Shown piece by piece: positions 25,531-39,000 of a stretch of 64,000 nt of DNA. Positions within the stretch are counted from its first letter, which is position 1. Every line of letters begins with the position of its first letter. Position numbers and translations under genes: made by a program. The notes under the pieces are model-generated. The model worked only from the letters and a program-made list of their open reading frames with translations. It made no database searches and was not told where the DNA came from. The DNA is from Daphnia pulex. Lineage: Eukaryota > Arthropoda > Branchiopoda > Diplostraca > Daphniidae. The DNA lies in NCBI RefSeq assembly GCF_021134715.1, contig NC_060023.1, positions 9,858,001 through 9,922,000 of the forward strand. Reading direction: 5' to 3'.

Positions 25531-28189
25531 TGACCCAGTACACGACGACTCGATCGCTGCCGGCCCATCTCAGCGGCAGAAGAAACAACAAGAGGCAGCA
25601 ATCGCAGGGCACGTTGTCTTTCCGACAACAAGACATTTCCTTATATCCATCAACTTTGTGAGTCATGACGAATCGAGATCGATGGCAAGACGGACAGATG
25701 AGGCGTTCCTACTTTTCCGTCCAAATTCTTTCCCTCGGCATCCGAGACCCTCATAGAATATTATACATTACGCCTCCATAAAGTTCCCGTAGGCTCTTGC
25801 AGCCAGCAAGAAACATAATCTAACGACAAATAATTAATTTACGAAAGACCGTGTTCGCTGAACCGAAAATTGCCATCGCACTAATTAGCCATTGACGTCC
25901 TAGCAGCATCGAAGAAACTGTTAGGCTCTGACGTAGATTCTGTAGTCAATGTGCATAATTGTGGATGGAAAGATAAAGAAAATGTGGAATAGGGTCGACA
26001 ATTTAATCTCAAGTCCACGGTTCATGATGTCGTTAAAAACGGAAAAACAGATCATCTTCCGCTGTTGGACATTACTTGAAATGAGTCACTTCTACCAAGA
26101 ACATTTGTTCATTCTTGGCAAATGCAAACAAGATCCGCCATCCTCTCTGATATATTGAAAAAAGTATATCGCCTTTCGCAGTTAATCAAATCGTGTGACT
26201 CGAGTCGTACGTATTACGTGGATGAAAAGAGAGAAAAAAAACCAAGAAAACTCTCTCTCAAATTTTCAGCAAGACAATTGTGCTATTTGTTTGGGAAAAT
26301 GCTAAGACGACGTGCTTCAAGAGGACACGTTTCATCTTGGCCGGCGATCGATATTTTCTCCCAGCACAATCAAAAAGCCTAATGCAGAAAGGATATGACA
26401 CTCAGGAGGGTTAGTTCATTAACATAAAATAGTTCATTACAAAAGATCTGAAGAATCGCAGCTATATACTTCCCAACAGTTATTATCTCATCTAATGGTG
26501 ATGGCTCTATATCTCCCGCTCGACTATTGTCAACCACACACTTCAAACGGCTGCTATTAAGTGGGAAATCAAAGACTGGCGTGATTAACGTCGTTATGGC
26601 CAGGCCATAGGGAGAGGTGCGGGAATCGTGCAGACCGAAAAGCTCCTCCCCCTCCCGTCGTTACTGTCGTTTGACTGATCATTCATTCACACAAGAGCGT
26701 CGCAACCAGAGAGAACGAGAAGAACAAAGCGCCTGAAAGAACCCCGACTTCAGCGGTAGTAGTAGTAGTAGTATAGTAGAAAAAGGCCGTCCGTGATCGC
26801 CGTCATTTGCATTGACTAGGCAGTTTTTCTGCGTTCATAAGGTCATCACCATGGGAGAACAGCTGGCAGCCATTGCTAAACACCCACACCTCGTCGAGTT
26901 TTCTTTCTTTTTTGTTCTTCTCGGTTGCCAGCCGAAAACATAGGGATAGCCTAAAGGTGGCCGGAGAGTCTGGAACAAAGCCCGAACGAAAATTTTATTG
27001 ATATTCAAATGCAACGGTCGGTTTGCGTTGAAGCGCTTCACGCCGTCAACCGATTTTTCTATTCAAAGAATAATGTAATAGCTTCATTCACTTCGCTTTC
27101 CATTCCATTGCCATTCTGATGGCGTGCGATCCTACACGCCGGGAAATGATGCGGATGTGCGTCAGTCACACGGACAACTGCAAAAACAAAATTTCCTTTT
27201 TTGTTCTGGCGCCTAAATTTGAATTTTTACTAGACCGGTTTAAACAATCTTTAGAACTTGATGCCAACGTCATGTCTTGATTTCAAGTTCTAATAACGGC
27301 TAGTGATTGTCTCGACTAAACTTAGAAAATGGGTTGTCAAACAAAATGATAAAAGAAGAAAATGCAGCTGTTCTTGATAAACTAGTCACAAGAAAAAACG
27401 CTGAGCGGCATTTTCACCCAAGGGCTATGTTTTTAGTGGCCTGTTCAACGGTAGCAATATGCGTCTCGTCAAAGCGATTAATCACCATCTATAAATTGAT
27501 CCACTTCTCATTTCCTGCAATCAGCAGTTCTTGGAAATAAATTTCCGTGCGTGTTCGTCGTCAACAGTGAAAGTTGTTTCAAATTCCCCCATGAACGAGA
27601 CGCACGAGTAAAAGCAAGTGGAGGTGACTTCAAAAATAAATGTGGCAAAAATGATTATTAGACCTCACAAATTGTAAAACCCCTTCCATTATGGGATGCC
27701 AGATGGAATTACTGACGCTGTCGAGATGAAAAATATATGTTTTTAAACTCCCCAAACAAGCAAGCCTCCAAGCCAGTGTACACAAGAGTTTATCAGTCTT
27801 GGTGCAGGCATCTTACTAGACATGGTAACAATCAAACAAAAGGGACACGGAGCATATTTGATGAGATTTGCTCAACTCAAACTTGGAGCCGCATAATTGC
27901 CCGGAATCTTTTAAGGTTGCTTTAAGAGATACAAGAGCTCACGGATTTCATGGAAAGACTGGTTCTCCATATTAAAAATGTACATGTAAGCTGTCGCTTT
28001 GGCACCGCACGATTTCAAAACCTTATTTTAGGATGAAAAGAAAAATCACTTACTGTGGCTGAATTGAATAAGGTTCACGGACGACTGGATCGATTCCTGT
28101 TTCTTCCTTCTACCAGATGGAGAAACAGCTAGCATTCCACTTTCATTCTCTTTATTATATCCTTTCCTTTTCCCGTTTGATGGAATCTT
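25531..28189. other. Gene-poor sequence left of block B
   Basis: No supported gene. A GTA trinucleotide microsatellite lies near 26,757-26,780. Similarity to the DNA left of block A could not be followed here, so about 28.19 kb is close to one edge of the recognisable duplication. Confidence 0.5.
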
Positions 28190-29556
28190 TTGGACGATGT
28201 TGCTCACTTTCTTGGCATCGGATTCGTTCGTCAGTTCCAAGCCGCAAACGTCGCTACTCTACACCCTATTGACACAAAATCGTAACAAAAAGAAAAGTTA
28301 GATTCATCTACCACGAAAACGGGAGAAAAAGAAAAGAAATAAAACCGAGAAAAGAAATGCGGACGCAAAACCAACCGACAACACAACAGGAAATGGGAAA
28401 GCGAAAATTTCTGGACGCTTCCAATGCCATTAGGACAATCAAAGTTGGCCATTATTCTCTCTTGAATTTGGGTCCGCATTTTCGACAACAGACAAGCGCT
28501 GAAAGAAAAAAGAACCGAGCGAAAATTTACGGTCGGCCCGTCCGTTTTCCTGGCGCTGGATCGAATAGCTTTTGCTACTGGTGACAAAACAATCAAACGG
28601 CGACGAAGGACGAACGCAAGAAAGAAAATAGACCACAAAAAGACAGGCGCCATAGGACACTCATATGAAATGGCACAGAAAAGTGGCCACGAATGAAAAG
28701 AGAAAGGATTGTCAGTCTATCTGCGACCTACCATAAAAGAGTTTGACTAAAAGGCATCAATGTTTCAACTGTCTGCTTTTAATGTTCCCACTCAAACGAA
28801 CAAGGCGTGAGGTTCCAACAATTTGGACAGAGCAACACAATAAGATTTTACGAAGAATGCCAAAGCCAAAAAGTCTGGTATTCATAGAGACGGGATCGTT
28901 AGAATGCACTTCAATTGGCACAAGCCAAATAGTTGGAAATATCTCAGACGTGTGCTTTTTCAGACTACAATGTTATTTCAAATGAAAAGAAGAATAAGAA
29001 TGTATGAGGTTATCGAGTCAAGAAACGTGAAATTCAATCATTCTTGTTTGCAAATTCTACATTTGTCGTTTCCACTTTACCAAGAACTCATTCCTTATTC
29101 TTTTATCCCACATCATGTGTTGTCGTTCGTCTTTCCAAATATAATGCAGGTTATAAAAGACCCTCCCGCCATTATAAGGAAGCTGCTCTAAAACAAACAC
29201 ACGTTCACTGTTCTATATCCGCCAGTTGCCATTAGAACCACTAAATGTCAAGAGCGCTGGAAGTCTCTCAATCGGATGTAATAACGATCGCTATCGTGGA
29301 GTGGTTCATTGATGTACAGATATGGAAGTTGCCGTGGTCGTCGACGCGAAAATTCAACAGAGTTGCCCAGCAAGTGGAAGAAAATTGACCGCCTCATTCA
29401 CAGAAATGGTCCGCTCAACCGTATCTTCATTTCCGCCAGACAAAACGGATCGAAACCATGTGCTGCTGGTCTCTGTGCTGGTGCCACCATCTGTTTATAG
29501 AAGCTAGACGGGCTGGTGACGAGATGGACAGCGTCCGCTCCGACCCTCGCATCCTA

Positions 29557-29578
29557 GGTGGCTACTTATCAATTAACG
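29557..29578. promoter_or_regulatory. Conserved word with GATA-like and homeodomain-like cores (block B copy)
   Basis: Identical over 22 bp to 12,819-12,840, with CTTATCA followed by ATTAA. Candidate transcription-factor site pair; function inferred from retention alone. Confidence 0.4.
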
Positions 29579-31757
29579 CCCAATGATGGGGACGGCCAGC
29601 CATGGCAAGAACATCGTTAATAACACTGACGTCGTGCGTCTTATTATATAATACGGAGACTGCCGGCGGCCGTCATCTGGTCGCTTATTTCCCCCCATTG
29701 TTCTTGGGGGACAATTTTCCACTCTTGAAAGGAGAACGAGGAGGAACTTGATTGAGTCTTTTGCCTTTTCTTATTTTCTTCTTATACAGCCTGCGATGCC
29801 CTTTTCCTCATCGGATTCATCTGCCCATGTTAGCCGATAAGTACGGCCCAATGCATTATCTATAAGACCTCGCCCACTTTTTTTTTCTTCTAATTTTGCT
29901 TCCGACATTTGCGGATGCGGCGGTAGTGCTTCCACTATCGGTTGCAGACATGACGTAAGAGCCTTAGAGGGAGAAAATACATCTCTTAAACCCAGCATTA
30001 AAAGAAGCTATTTGCAATATCTTTTGGCGAAGATGGAAAAGGACAAACGAGACACACGCGAATCCTTTGGCTAATAAAATTTTGATCCGTCTTACAGTAC
30101 ATTTTAGAGTCTAGACTGGTTTTTGTTATGTTGGCGGTGTGGGTTGTTCGGAAAACGGATAGGAAAAAGTCAGACAACGACGACAAACAAGAAAGAAGAA
30201 AATTGCGTTGGGAGGTATATCACGATAGTGGAACACGAGAGAAAATAAGATGACAAAAATCTGATGGGAAAAGAGAAGAAGCAATCTTCTAGTGTTGTCG
30301 TCCTTAAAATACTTCCACCCTTGCCTGTAAAAAAACTGATCGAAACTTGAAGGGGCCTCTGATCTTTCCTCGTGATTGCTCCCATGATTGGATTTCGGTA
30401 CCTTGTCCCGTTTGCCTTGTTGGTGCACAGAGTCCGTCAATAGAAATTTGATATTGTCCCAACTTGCCATTCCCAAATCTTTCCAAAAAGACAGTGATTA
30501 ACGTCGATTATTTCCTCAATTAAAACGACATTCTAAACCGCAGATGTTAGATTAAACGTAAATGGACGTTATTACGGATTAGGCGAATCAAATACATCAC
30601 GCCCCTCGGGACAACAGGGCCCTAAAGCTGCTCACCCATAAGCTAATAACAGCCCATACGATGTAAGATCTCAAAAAAAAACCCCAAAAAGAAAGAATAC
30701 AAGAAACTTACCACAAAACATGAGTGTTGTGCGTTGCTGGACAAATCGAGGGCCGTGGGCGTGTGTAATTGGCTACGTCACTTTGCCAAAATCGAAGTTT
30801 GATGTGTCTAGTCTCGTAGAAAACGTCAATAAGGTAACCGGTTCATTAAAAAATTCGCACTAAACACACTTTGTTTTTAAGATGATGAGAATCCACATCA
30901 CTTCTCTTCACTCGAGATGGTCCAGCGAGTTCATGTCGAGACAATATTGACTCAAAAGACGGTGGCCTCTAAACAAACTTGAAAATGTCAGCGTAAACTG
31001 GTCAATATAGAAGAAAATAAAACAAGATCCACATAGAGACGATTCCCGACAACAACTGAGCCCCGGTCACGTCCTTTGGCTCGTTCTGTATGGCTCTCTG
31101 CCCTTATGGCCATCCCAGTGTGTTCGTATTCGATGCGTAGCCTCTTCATTCCGCCAGACACACACACTGTGCAGAACGATGGCCGGATTAGTCCGGAAGA
31201 CAATTGCACGCACTCGTGTCTTATGTCATCACGGAGCCTGCGCGAGCCACTCAGCACAACTTCACTAACAACAACTTCACCTGCTGGAAGTTTGTTCGCA
31301 TTTGTGTTCCAAGTTCAATTGTTTCAAGACATTGATGAATCTTCATATTCCCTGCTGTTTTCACTACGTCACACTGTGCAGGCACGCAACTAGATTTTGT
31401 TTTTCGACAATTTTTCCATATTTCACAAAATGGTGGAATGGACAGCGAAATTATGGTCAAGTGACTGATGTTCTGTGCATGGCTGAATTCGCCATCCTCT
31501 TCTCTGACCACGTGACGTTCTCCTTTACATATGCAGCACATAAAATGGCTGTAGATAGTTTAGAATTAACGGCACGATCAATAATGTTTGCAAAACTGTT
31601 TCACGCTTTTCTGATCAGTAAAATCTCCATGAGCCAATTAAACCACGTGTCGGCCTCTCCGGCATACTGGCCTTTGTGCACGGAAATTGCTTCGGAAAGC
31701 GTTTGTCACTTGTCTGCGCTTTTGTCTCTGATTGTCGGAAAGTATCGAAGAAGTGCG

Positions 31758-31813
31758 AACCGTTCCCCCCTTTTTTCGTCCGCCATTTTGGAATGAAAGT
31801 AGGGGGAACGGTT
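31758..31813. repeat. Perfect 12-bp inverted repeat, 32-nt loop
   Basis: Arms AACCGTTCCCCC at 31,758-31,769 and GGGGGAACGGTT at 31,802-31,813 are exact reverse complements. They could be termini of a tiny element or a hairpin; no target-site duplication was evident. It lies in the part of block B that does not align well to block A. Confidence 0.6.
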
Positions 31814-34295
31814 AGCTAAATAAAAAATGGATTCCAAGACAGACCCAGAAAAGCCATTTTTTTCGTTGTTTATTTTTGATCTTTTTCCAAGTAAACGAAG
31901 CAAAAAAATTATGTTTGTTTTGTTTTGTTGATACAGGCCCTTCCTACTCATTCATTTTGATTTTCTTTAAAAAAATAAAATGGTTTTCAGAAAAACGCCC
32001 ATCGTCACCTTTTCTGATTATGTTTTTAAATCTTGAAAAATGGCTGTGTTGCCAAAGAAAAAAGATTATATGGAAACGATAAATGGCAAGATATAGTTTT
32101 ATATCCTAACCATCGTCAGTGAAGTGGTGAACACGATAATAGCCACAACACAAGGATAGCAGCAGCAACCAGCCAATAAAATCTGTGCTCGTTCCTGCCG
32201 ATTCAATTGATCCTCCATCATTTCTCCAATACACGTATCGACCAGGCTCAAGGATTCAGTGACGTGAAAAATTGCTCCGCTCTCTTTTCTTTCGCCTCGC
32301 GACGCACGTTCTCGTCAAGTGCGGGAACATGCGTGAAAAGACAAAAAGACTCTCTTGCGTCAGTATATTTATACTGGACGGCCAAAACACAGCCTGGTCG
32401 TGGGCCTCCGCCGGATCATTGTTATTCATTGGACGTTGCCATTTCGCTCCCATTGCTGATGTCTTTCTTTTTTTAAACCTCACATAGGCCGGTTCTATTG
32501 CGGATCTCTTGTCGTATAAAAGTTATTATTATTACAGCAGCAGCAGTGTGGGTGATACAAACACTCGAGTGAAATTTATTTCATTTTTCAGAGTCGTTTT
32601 ATTCGTCAATTCAACTCTCGTATCTATCTTGTTGGTCGTTCAGGGACTATACACTCCCACTCCATCCGGTCACGTTCTTCTATATATCGTGAATTTCTCC
32701 GCGTCATAAAATATTACCCAGTTTTACTTGCAAAGCCTAATATAGTTCTTCCTGTGATGGATACATGACGTAAATGTTTAAAGATCCAAGACCTGCTGCG
32801 ACTTACACTGCATTAAAAATACTACTCGGAAGTTTTCTACCGTTTTAGACCGGTTTTTTCCTGTTTGGGTTTTTATTATTATCGTCATAATTTACGAGGG
32901 TTTTATTTTTAACTCGACGTCGGGAGTTGTAGTAGGTATCCTACTGTATGTTGTGAATCACTGGGCCGATCCTGAAACTCCGCCTATATAGAACGGGGCG
33001 CAATGATTGATGGGGCCATCGGTCCGTACGAAATCGAATGACGTCCAATCATTTCTAATAAGCCGATGCATCGTAGACAGAGTTTCCGTATACGTGAGTG
33101 ACTAACTGAGTTCGACCCTCCATTCTTCTCTCCGTATAATTGAGCTTGCAGTTTCCACTTGGCTGGCCGAAATCTAAGGATAAAAGAAAAGGACGGAAAT
33201 AATACAAAAAAGGCTAAAGAATCGAAAGATTATTGAACTGTTATTGCCGTTTTTTTCAAAGCCAAATTATTTGGTTTTGTTGTAAATCATTGTTCCAATT
33301 CATTCCGGGTCAATTGGCGACACATTACGCACGGCAGAGTGGAGCTGATTAGCCCCGCCCAATAAAAAAGTGGATAATTCCATCCATATTTGCATGTGAG
33401 CACAAAATAACAGCATTAGCATAGTCGACATTACACAATGATTAATACAACAGCTGGAAAAGCTGAAAGGTAGACTATGAGTTATTAAGGCCAACCAAAA
33501 CGGGGCAAATAAATCTTGGCGCATTTTTTCAAACTGAAATTTCGCGTCGTCGTTTTGAATTGATTCCAAGATTTTTCAAAGCCGGGTGAGTAATTGGCTA
33601 TGAGTGTCTGCCAATTTATTGGTGTCTGTTTGTGTGAAGGAGAGAGCCTTGGGATGAAGAATGAAATTCTTTCGGGTTATTATTAGGCTCGTTCAAATCA
33701 AATTAACTTGTAAAAAAAAAATTACGACGTGATGACGGTCACTCGGTGGGGGGTGATAGGAAAAGGACATTTATAGCGCCGAGACGCGTTCCAACGGGTG
33801 CCAACTAGTCACGGCTTTAGGTGTTGAACCAAGAATTTTGCCAAAGCAAAAGAGTCAAAGAAAGGTCATAGCCTCTCCTTCACTCTCCTATGAATGACGA
33901 CATTGATTCATTATCCCCCATCTATATCTTAATGCAAAAATGATTCCCTCTTGGCTTTTAGAGCAAACAGAAATGGTACTTATTAGTTTTCAACTAAAAC
34001 TTATTCCCTCAACTTATTTCCTTATCGTTTTTGAGCGGTTAGATTAATTTATTTTAATTATTTATTTTAATTATTTATTTATTTTAATTAATTAATTTTG
34101 AGGGGGGGAGTTCGATTTTTTATCTTTTCTAATTTCTATCGATAACTTATTTCGTAAGCATGCTGATTAGAACAATTTTCGACAAGTGTCGTCTGCTTTC
34201 GTAGAGTTAAAAATTTCGAAGAAGTCCGTGACAAAGTTCCCGCAAAGTTCCAGATTTAAACAGACTTATTTGTTTTCGATAACCGTCATACTCTT

Positions 34296-35290
34296 TAGCT
34301 GGTAAATAAAACTAAAAATACAAATTATAGAATGATTGTGGGAGCTACAGAAGAGACCTGTTTCAAATTTGGGAAATGTTACTTCCTAACGAGTAACGAC
34401 TAGCATTTACCCTGTGATTGCCCCATCGCCCTGACGATGCATGTCAGTTTGTTTGTACTATGAACTTTTTTTTTCTTTTTTTGGCAGATTTGGGCCCAGA
34501 GCCAGCCATCATAACCACTATCAATATGCAAGTTTGGCTTGTGCTGGTATTGAGCAGCATGTCACCAGAAGTCTCATCGCTTGGGTAATGATTTTCGTTT
34601 CTTTTATCGACCTGTGACCTACTATAGATATTATAATGTTGCATTACCTACGTCAATGCAGTGCATTACATGGGAACCTTGAATTATCCCATTTATTAAC
34701 AATTACGGTTTACCCAGTGTCTCATTTTCAAGTTTTCCTGACTAGTTGTTATTCTGTTAATATTTTTCGTAACCCATTTTCTATTTTTATTTAGATAAAC
34801 AGCATTCCTCTTGATTGGAGACACTACTGATGTCGGCCGAGTTATGGATCTCCCTTTTTCCCCTTTTTTTAAATGTCAACGTGTACACCCATGTGAGTGT
34901 GGGTGTATTCACGAGGACACCCTTTTACCCTATCCCGTCTGCTGGTGTAATATAACTCTTCAGCGGATGGATGGAGCAACTGTGGGTGTCTGGCTGTATT
35001 TCCCAGGCATAAAGGTAGGACACAATTGATCTCTATTCTTCCTTTTGGACAATTTTGGGTGCCGTTGTTTGTAAATCGTAGTCAAAGAGTATGTTTATTC
35101 CTGATGAGCTAGGCGGTTGACTGCAACTGTTTTCTCTCTCCGTTTTTGTTTTTCTCAGTTAGGGTTCACTAAAACATTTCTCGAACGACTGCAGATCAGG
35201 CATGTTTTTGTACCTCACAACTTTATCTGTGGGTAAACCATTCCATTCGAAAATATTAGAATTTGAAAAACTTTTTAAACACAAGCAAAG
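34296..35290 (+). repeat. 1-kb dispersed repeat R1, first copy
   Basis: Matches 48,451-49,468 along its whole length in the same orientation with moderate divergence. Both copies have a T-rich tract ending in TTTAG followed by ATAAACAGCA (34,796 here) and, about 210 nt later, AAAG|GTAGGACA (donor at 35,015). This exon-like frame is preserved although no open frame is. A hairpin sits in the middle. It may be a mobile-element remnant or a duplicated noncoding transcript; I see no terminal repeats or encoded enzyme. Confidence 0.75.
34875..34918. other. Imperfect hairpin in R1
   Basis: Arms 34,875-34,891 and 34,900-34,918 pair through ACACCCA/TGGGTGT and CGTG/CACG, with a 3-nt bulge and 8-nt loop. 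The outer GTC-AA/GAGGAC pairs are partly mismatched here and fully paired in the second copy. Confidence 0.65.
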
Positions 35291-36010
35291 TGCAACAAGA
35301 CATTTTTTTTACCGGCATCTCGTCGTTGCGACCACTGCATCGAATTAAACAACTAGACTAGCCAAATTGATTTCAACGAATATATAGTCTGAGGAAATAC
35401 ACATACGGCTTACACTGACAATCTTATTCCACCGTTGATGAGAGTAGTTAGGGGCGGAGTGAGATGAAATCGATCCCGGAAAACAGAGAGAATAGTCGAA
35501 GAAACTATGGCAATGAGCCAAGAGATTTCACGGGCCTTTTGTGCACACGTGTGCAGAATGCCGAGCTGTGAGAGTTGCCGATGCCTGTCGAAAAGTTGGT
35601 GTGTATACGGTGCAATGCCGTACGTAGAGCACGTGCAGGTTTGACTCTACATATACTAGCACGGACGAAGAAAAGTGGCGAGTGCATTAAAGAGTTTTCC
35701 CGCTAGTCGAGTCAGTCTCTTTCCTATTACATTTCCTCGTCTTCCGTTCGTTTGGGACGGCGGTGGTGGTGGTTCTCCTAACGAACCTTTTTCAGGTGGC
35801 GAGGTGTACAAGTGAGTGCCGGCCGGATGATTGCATTCATCGGCCAGTTATTCTTCTCTCTGATCCCCTTTACAACGATAAGACCGCCCTATTCAAAACC
35901 CGCGCGTCTTATCTACTCGACAAGGCAAACTGAATCAGCAGCTCGCAAGTTGTTGTCGAGGTTTTGAACGCATTTCGTCAATAGATCATCAAGAGATTTT
36001 AGAGTTGTTC

Positions 36011-39000
36011 ACGTCTGTGATCCTGCCTCTCACACCAGTTCCTGCCCGTATCCAGCTAATAATCTGAATTCAGAAATGATCCTTCCCGTCACGAGGATCA
36101 TCACGAAAAGCTTAAAAGGCGTTTTGCGCAGCTTGTGATTTCATTTTTAAAAATCTTTAAAACGAGTCGATCCTCTGCTGGGTTGCCGTAGTTGTTAATT
36201 CTCATCTCCTAAGTGTCGTCAATATTTTATCTTCTCTCCTTCCAAGTTCGCGGGTAACTGTTGCCATGGGGCTCTCATTCAGACAGCCAAACTTTCTAAT
36301 CTGAACGATACAAAATTAAGATTTGTTTTGTTTGTTCAGTCTCAAGTTCGCCGTGGATGGCGAGAGAATAAGTTGACAAAATCCTATCTGTTGGGTCATT
36401 TGCATTACTATAGGATCCTGCTGGTTCTTCTTTCTTTGATATCGTCCAATCTATGGTGCGCAGAGTTTGCCAGGGTCCCCCGCAACAACTTTCAAATATG
36501 TATCCTAGGTACAAATGGGAAACGCTGTCACCCTGAAACACTTGTAGTTCGCAGATCTTACAATGAAGTTTTCGATTGATGTTTTCTCCTTGAAAATCTG
36601 TTTTTTTTGCATATATCAGCTGTTGTAATTTAAACTAATAACTTTCGTCATTAACCGCCGAGCGTTGGATATAATCAAACCTAATAGCCCATTGCGTGAT
36701 TTGATTCAATCAAACGACGACAAAGTGTCCGAGTAAAACTGCTAATTGCTCCTAATATTTTTGGGGGCAGTTTTTCTACTGCGGATCACGTACTAAAATT
36801 GTTCGTGATTTATTTACTTGATTTTCTTTTCTTCGATTAGTGGGGGGGGGGGGGGATTATTGGGTAATATCGGTAGATACTTTGTTTCAGTATCTTGATA
36901 GTTCTATATGATGCCCGTACATGGGCAACTTTTCTGATTGCTTGACCCGAATCCGGAAAAGTACAGACACAGGATCAGACAATCTCTAGCGCAGCATCGG
37001 TGTGTGTAAGTCTTGTCGATCCTTGAGCCGGATCCTGGAAGACACAATCGATATAGACTGGCGCGAGCTGATTTTGTTGTCATCACTACATCGCCCAAAC
37101 TATGGTTATAAATACAGGATCGGTTTACAAATAACATGGCGCTTGTTTTTCCCTTCTTCTTTCCTCTTGTTTTCGTCAACGAATCCGCGAACAGCAAAAG
37201 CGTAAGGGGATAAAAGGATGTACTCTCCAAGAAAAATGTACTCTCTATAACACTGATTCCGGCAGACAAAACCATGTAAACAGCGTCTATTTAGGATAGG
37301 ACTACCTAGCGATCCAGAATCCTGCGGAAATGCGTCGGATGAATTCGGCAGGAATATCACGCACAACCTTGTACCCCGGGGCGAATAAACAAACCGAAAA
37401 TCTGCGGGCTAGAATTTTCAATACGCGCACGCGGTTCACTGCGAACGTCTATGTTTGTAAAGGTGAAAATCAAGTTGTTGTGTATATCCTCTCTATAGTG
37501 GGCAGGGGAGTGGGGGGAATTACCAGGAAATCAAAGAACAACAAGGCGCACAGCACATTCGAATGGATCGCACATATTGATGCTAGGCAGCAGTTATACG
37601 CCCCGGCGCGTGCTGCTGGTAAAACGACTGCACCGGGAAAATGTCAACCTTGCGCGCTTGCGGTGAGCGACAAAGACGAGCAGCACGTAGATGGAATAGC
37701 TGATATTGTTGTTCACTTGACTTTTTGAACGTATTAGACGCCAAATGCAACGACACCCCTCATAGGAAGACTTGTATAAAGCAAAGAAGATTTCCACGGA
37801 AATATATAAAAGGCTATGAAATTCATTCAGATTATTCGAGACGGGCTTTATTGCGTATAGGAAGACAAATATGATTAGCAATTTTGTTTTTTGTTGAGGA
37901 TGGTGTAGTTCGGGATAGATCGAGGAGAGATTTCTGGGCGGAAACGTTCCGAGACGGTGACGGCAATTAGCCAATTCGACTAGCAAACAAGAAACGAAAG
38001 AAATTCAAAATCAAATTCCCGAGAAGAGCGAAGATAGAGAAAAATGAGTTCGTCGCGGATACCTACAGCATCCTTTTCTCAAAATAAACTCGGGGGGTGG
38101 GCTGGTAATTTGCCAAGCAAATTGTCTGAAAAGAATAATCGAATCTTTGCATACTTAAAAGCTTCGTGAGTCACGACCCTATATATTCCAAGTTGCTCTC
38201 GTTAAACTTGCTAATGGCACCTAATTCTTTCATATCCAAATTTTCGTAAATGGAAGCGTGTGTGCTGCTGCTGATGTTTTATTGGGTGGCCTCATAAATA
38301 TTGATCACTTCTTCTAAAGCTATAATGTAAGTCAGGTAGAGAGACGAGGTGGTACGGTACAAAGAGCAGCAGCGCACGTGCCAAAGATAAAATAAGAAGC
38401 AGCGGAACGAAATAGACTCGCCGATTTATTTATCGCGCTGTACTGCAAATATCAACAACTTTTCGAACCTTGAACTTTCTTTCTTTCATCCAAGTCGATA
38501 AAGAGGCAACAGCCCCGAGAAAATAAAAAGAAAGAATTCGATCCGCACTCGTCGTTATAATTAGGTTGCGGCAACCTGGGATGGCATATGGTGATTGTTT
38601 GATCATTTCTCAGAATCCAACTATACATCTGAAATCGAGATTGAATTTCACTTTTCAATATTAATACCCGTCTCACCCCCGCTATATTGTCTTGTCTATT
38701 GGAACACCACGGGCTATATAGTGATCTGACACGTGCATCACGGAAGTCTTTCGCCGAAACAGACTGAAACAAAATTCCGGTGAGGCTGGAGAGAAATTCA
38801 AATTGTGCGCTTGGTATCTTAGAATCGAGACGAGTCTGTGCACATCAATCAAGTGGTGTAGGTGACATTGGCCTTATTCTATCGCCATATATCATCCCGG
38901 AGCTCCTATATGTTGTAGCTATACGCTCACACACATGTCTAAACTTTGTGCATTTGTATAACGGTCGAGTGAATCTCTATTGCATATCAGCTATAAATAG

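Larger units (their letters stand above)
28190..36010. repeat. Block B: ancient noncoding segmental duplicate of block A
   Basis: Colinear and co-oriented with 11,040-18,810 (landmarks listed for block A). Copy-to-copy offset drifts between about 15.6 and 17.2 kb through indels. The interval 32,470-35,780 is about 1.5 kb longer than its block A counterpart (16,860-18,640), and the extra length holds a 1-kb repeat that also occurs at 48.45 kb. I see no open frame preserved between copies, so this is treated as noncoding DNA under partial constraint. Confidence 0.75.

Noticed and set aside
25169-25756. 195-codon plus-strand frame
   Set aside because: Low-complexity Ser/Arg-rich translation over a TC microsatellite; the homologous blocks at 51 and 54 kb do not keep it open.
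34050-34100. TTTATTTTAATTA repeats resembling an AT-rich origin or MITE end
   Set aside because: Simple AT-rich slippage tract of about three imperfect units without inverted termini.
34518-34588. Signal-peptide-like frame MQVWLVLVLSSMS in R1 before a GTAATG donor-like site
   Set aside because: Splicing to the next acceptor-like site gives an immediate stop, and the second R1 copy does not preserve the frame.
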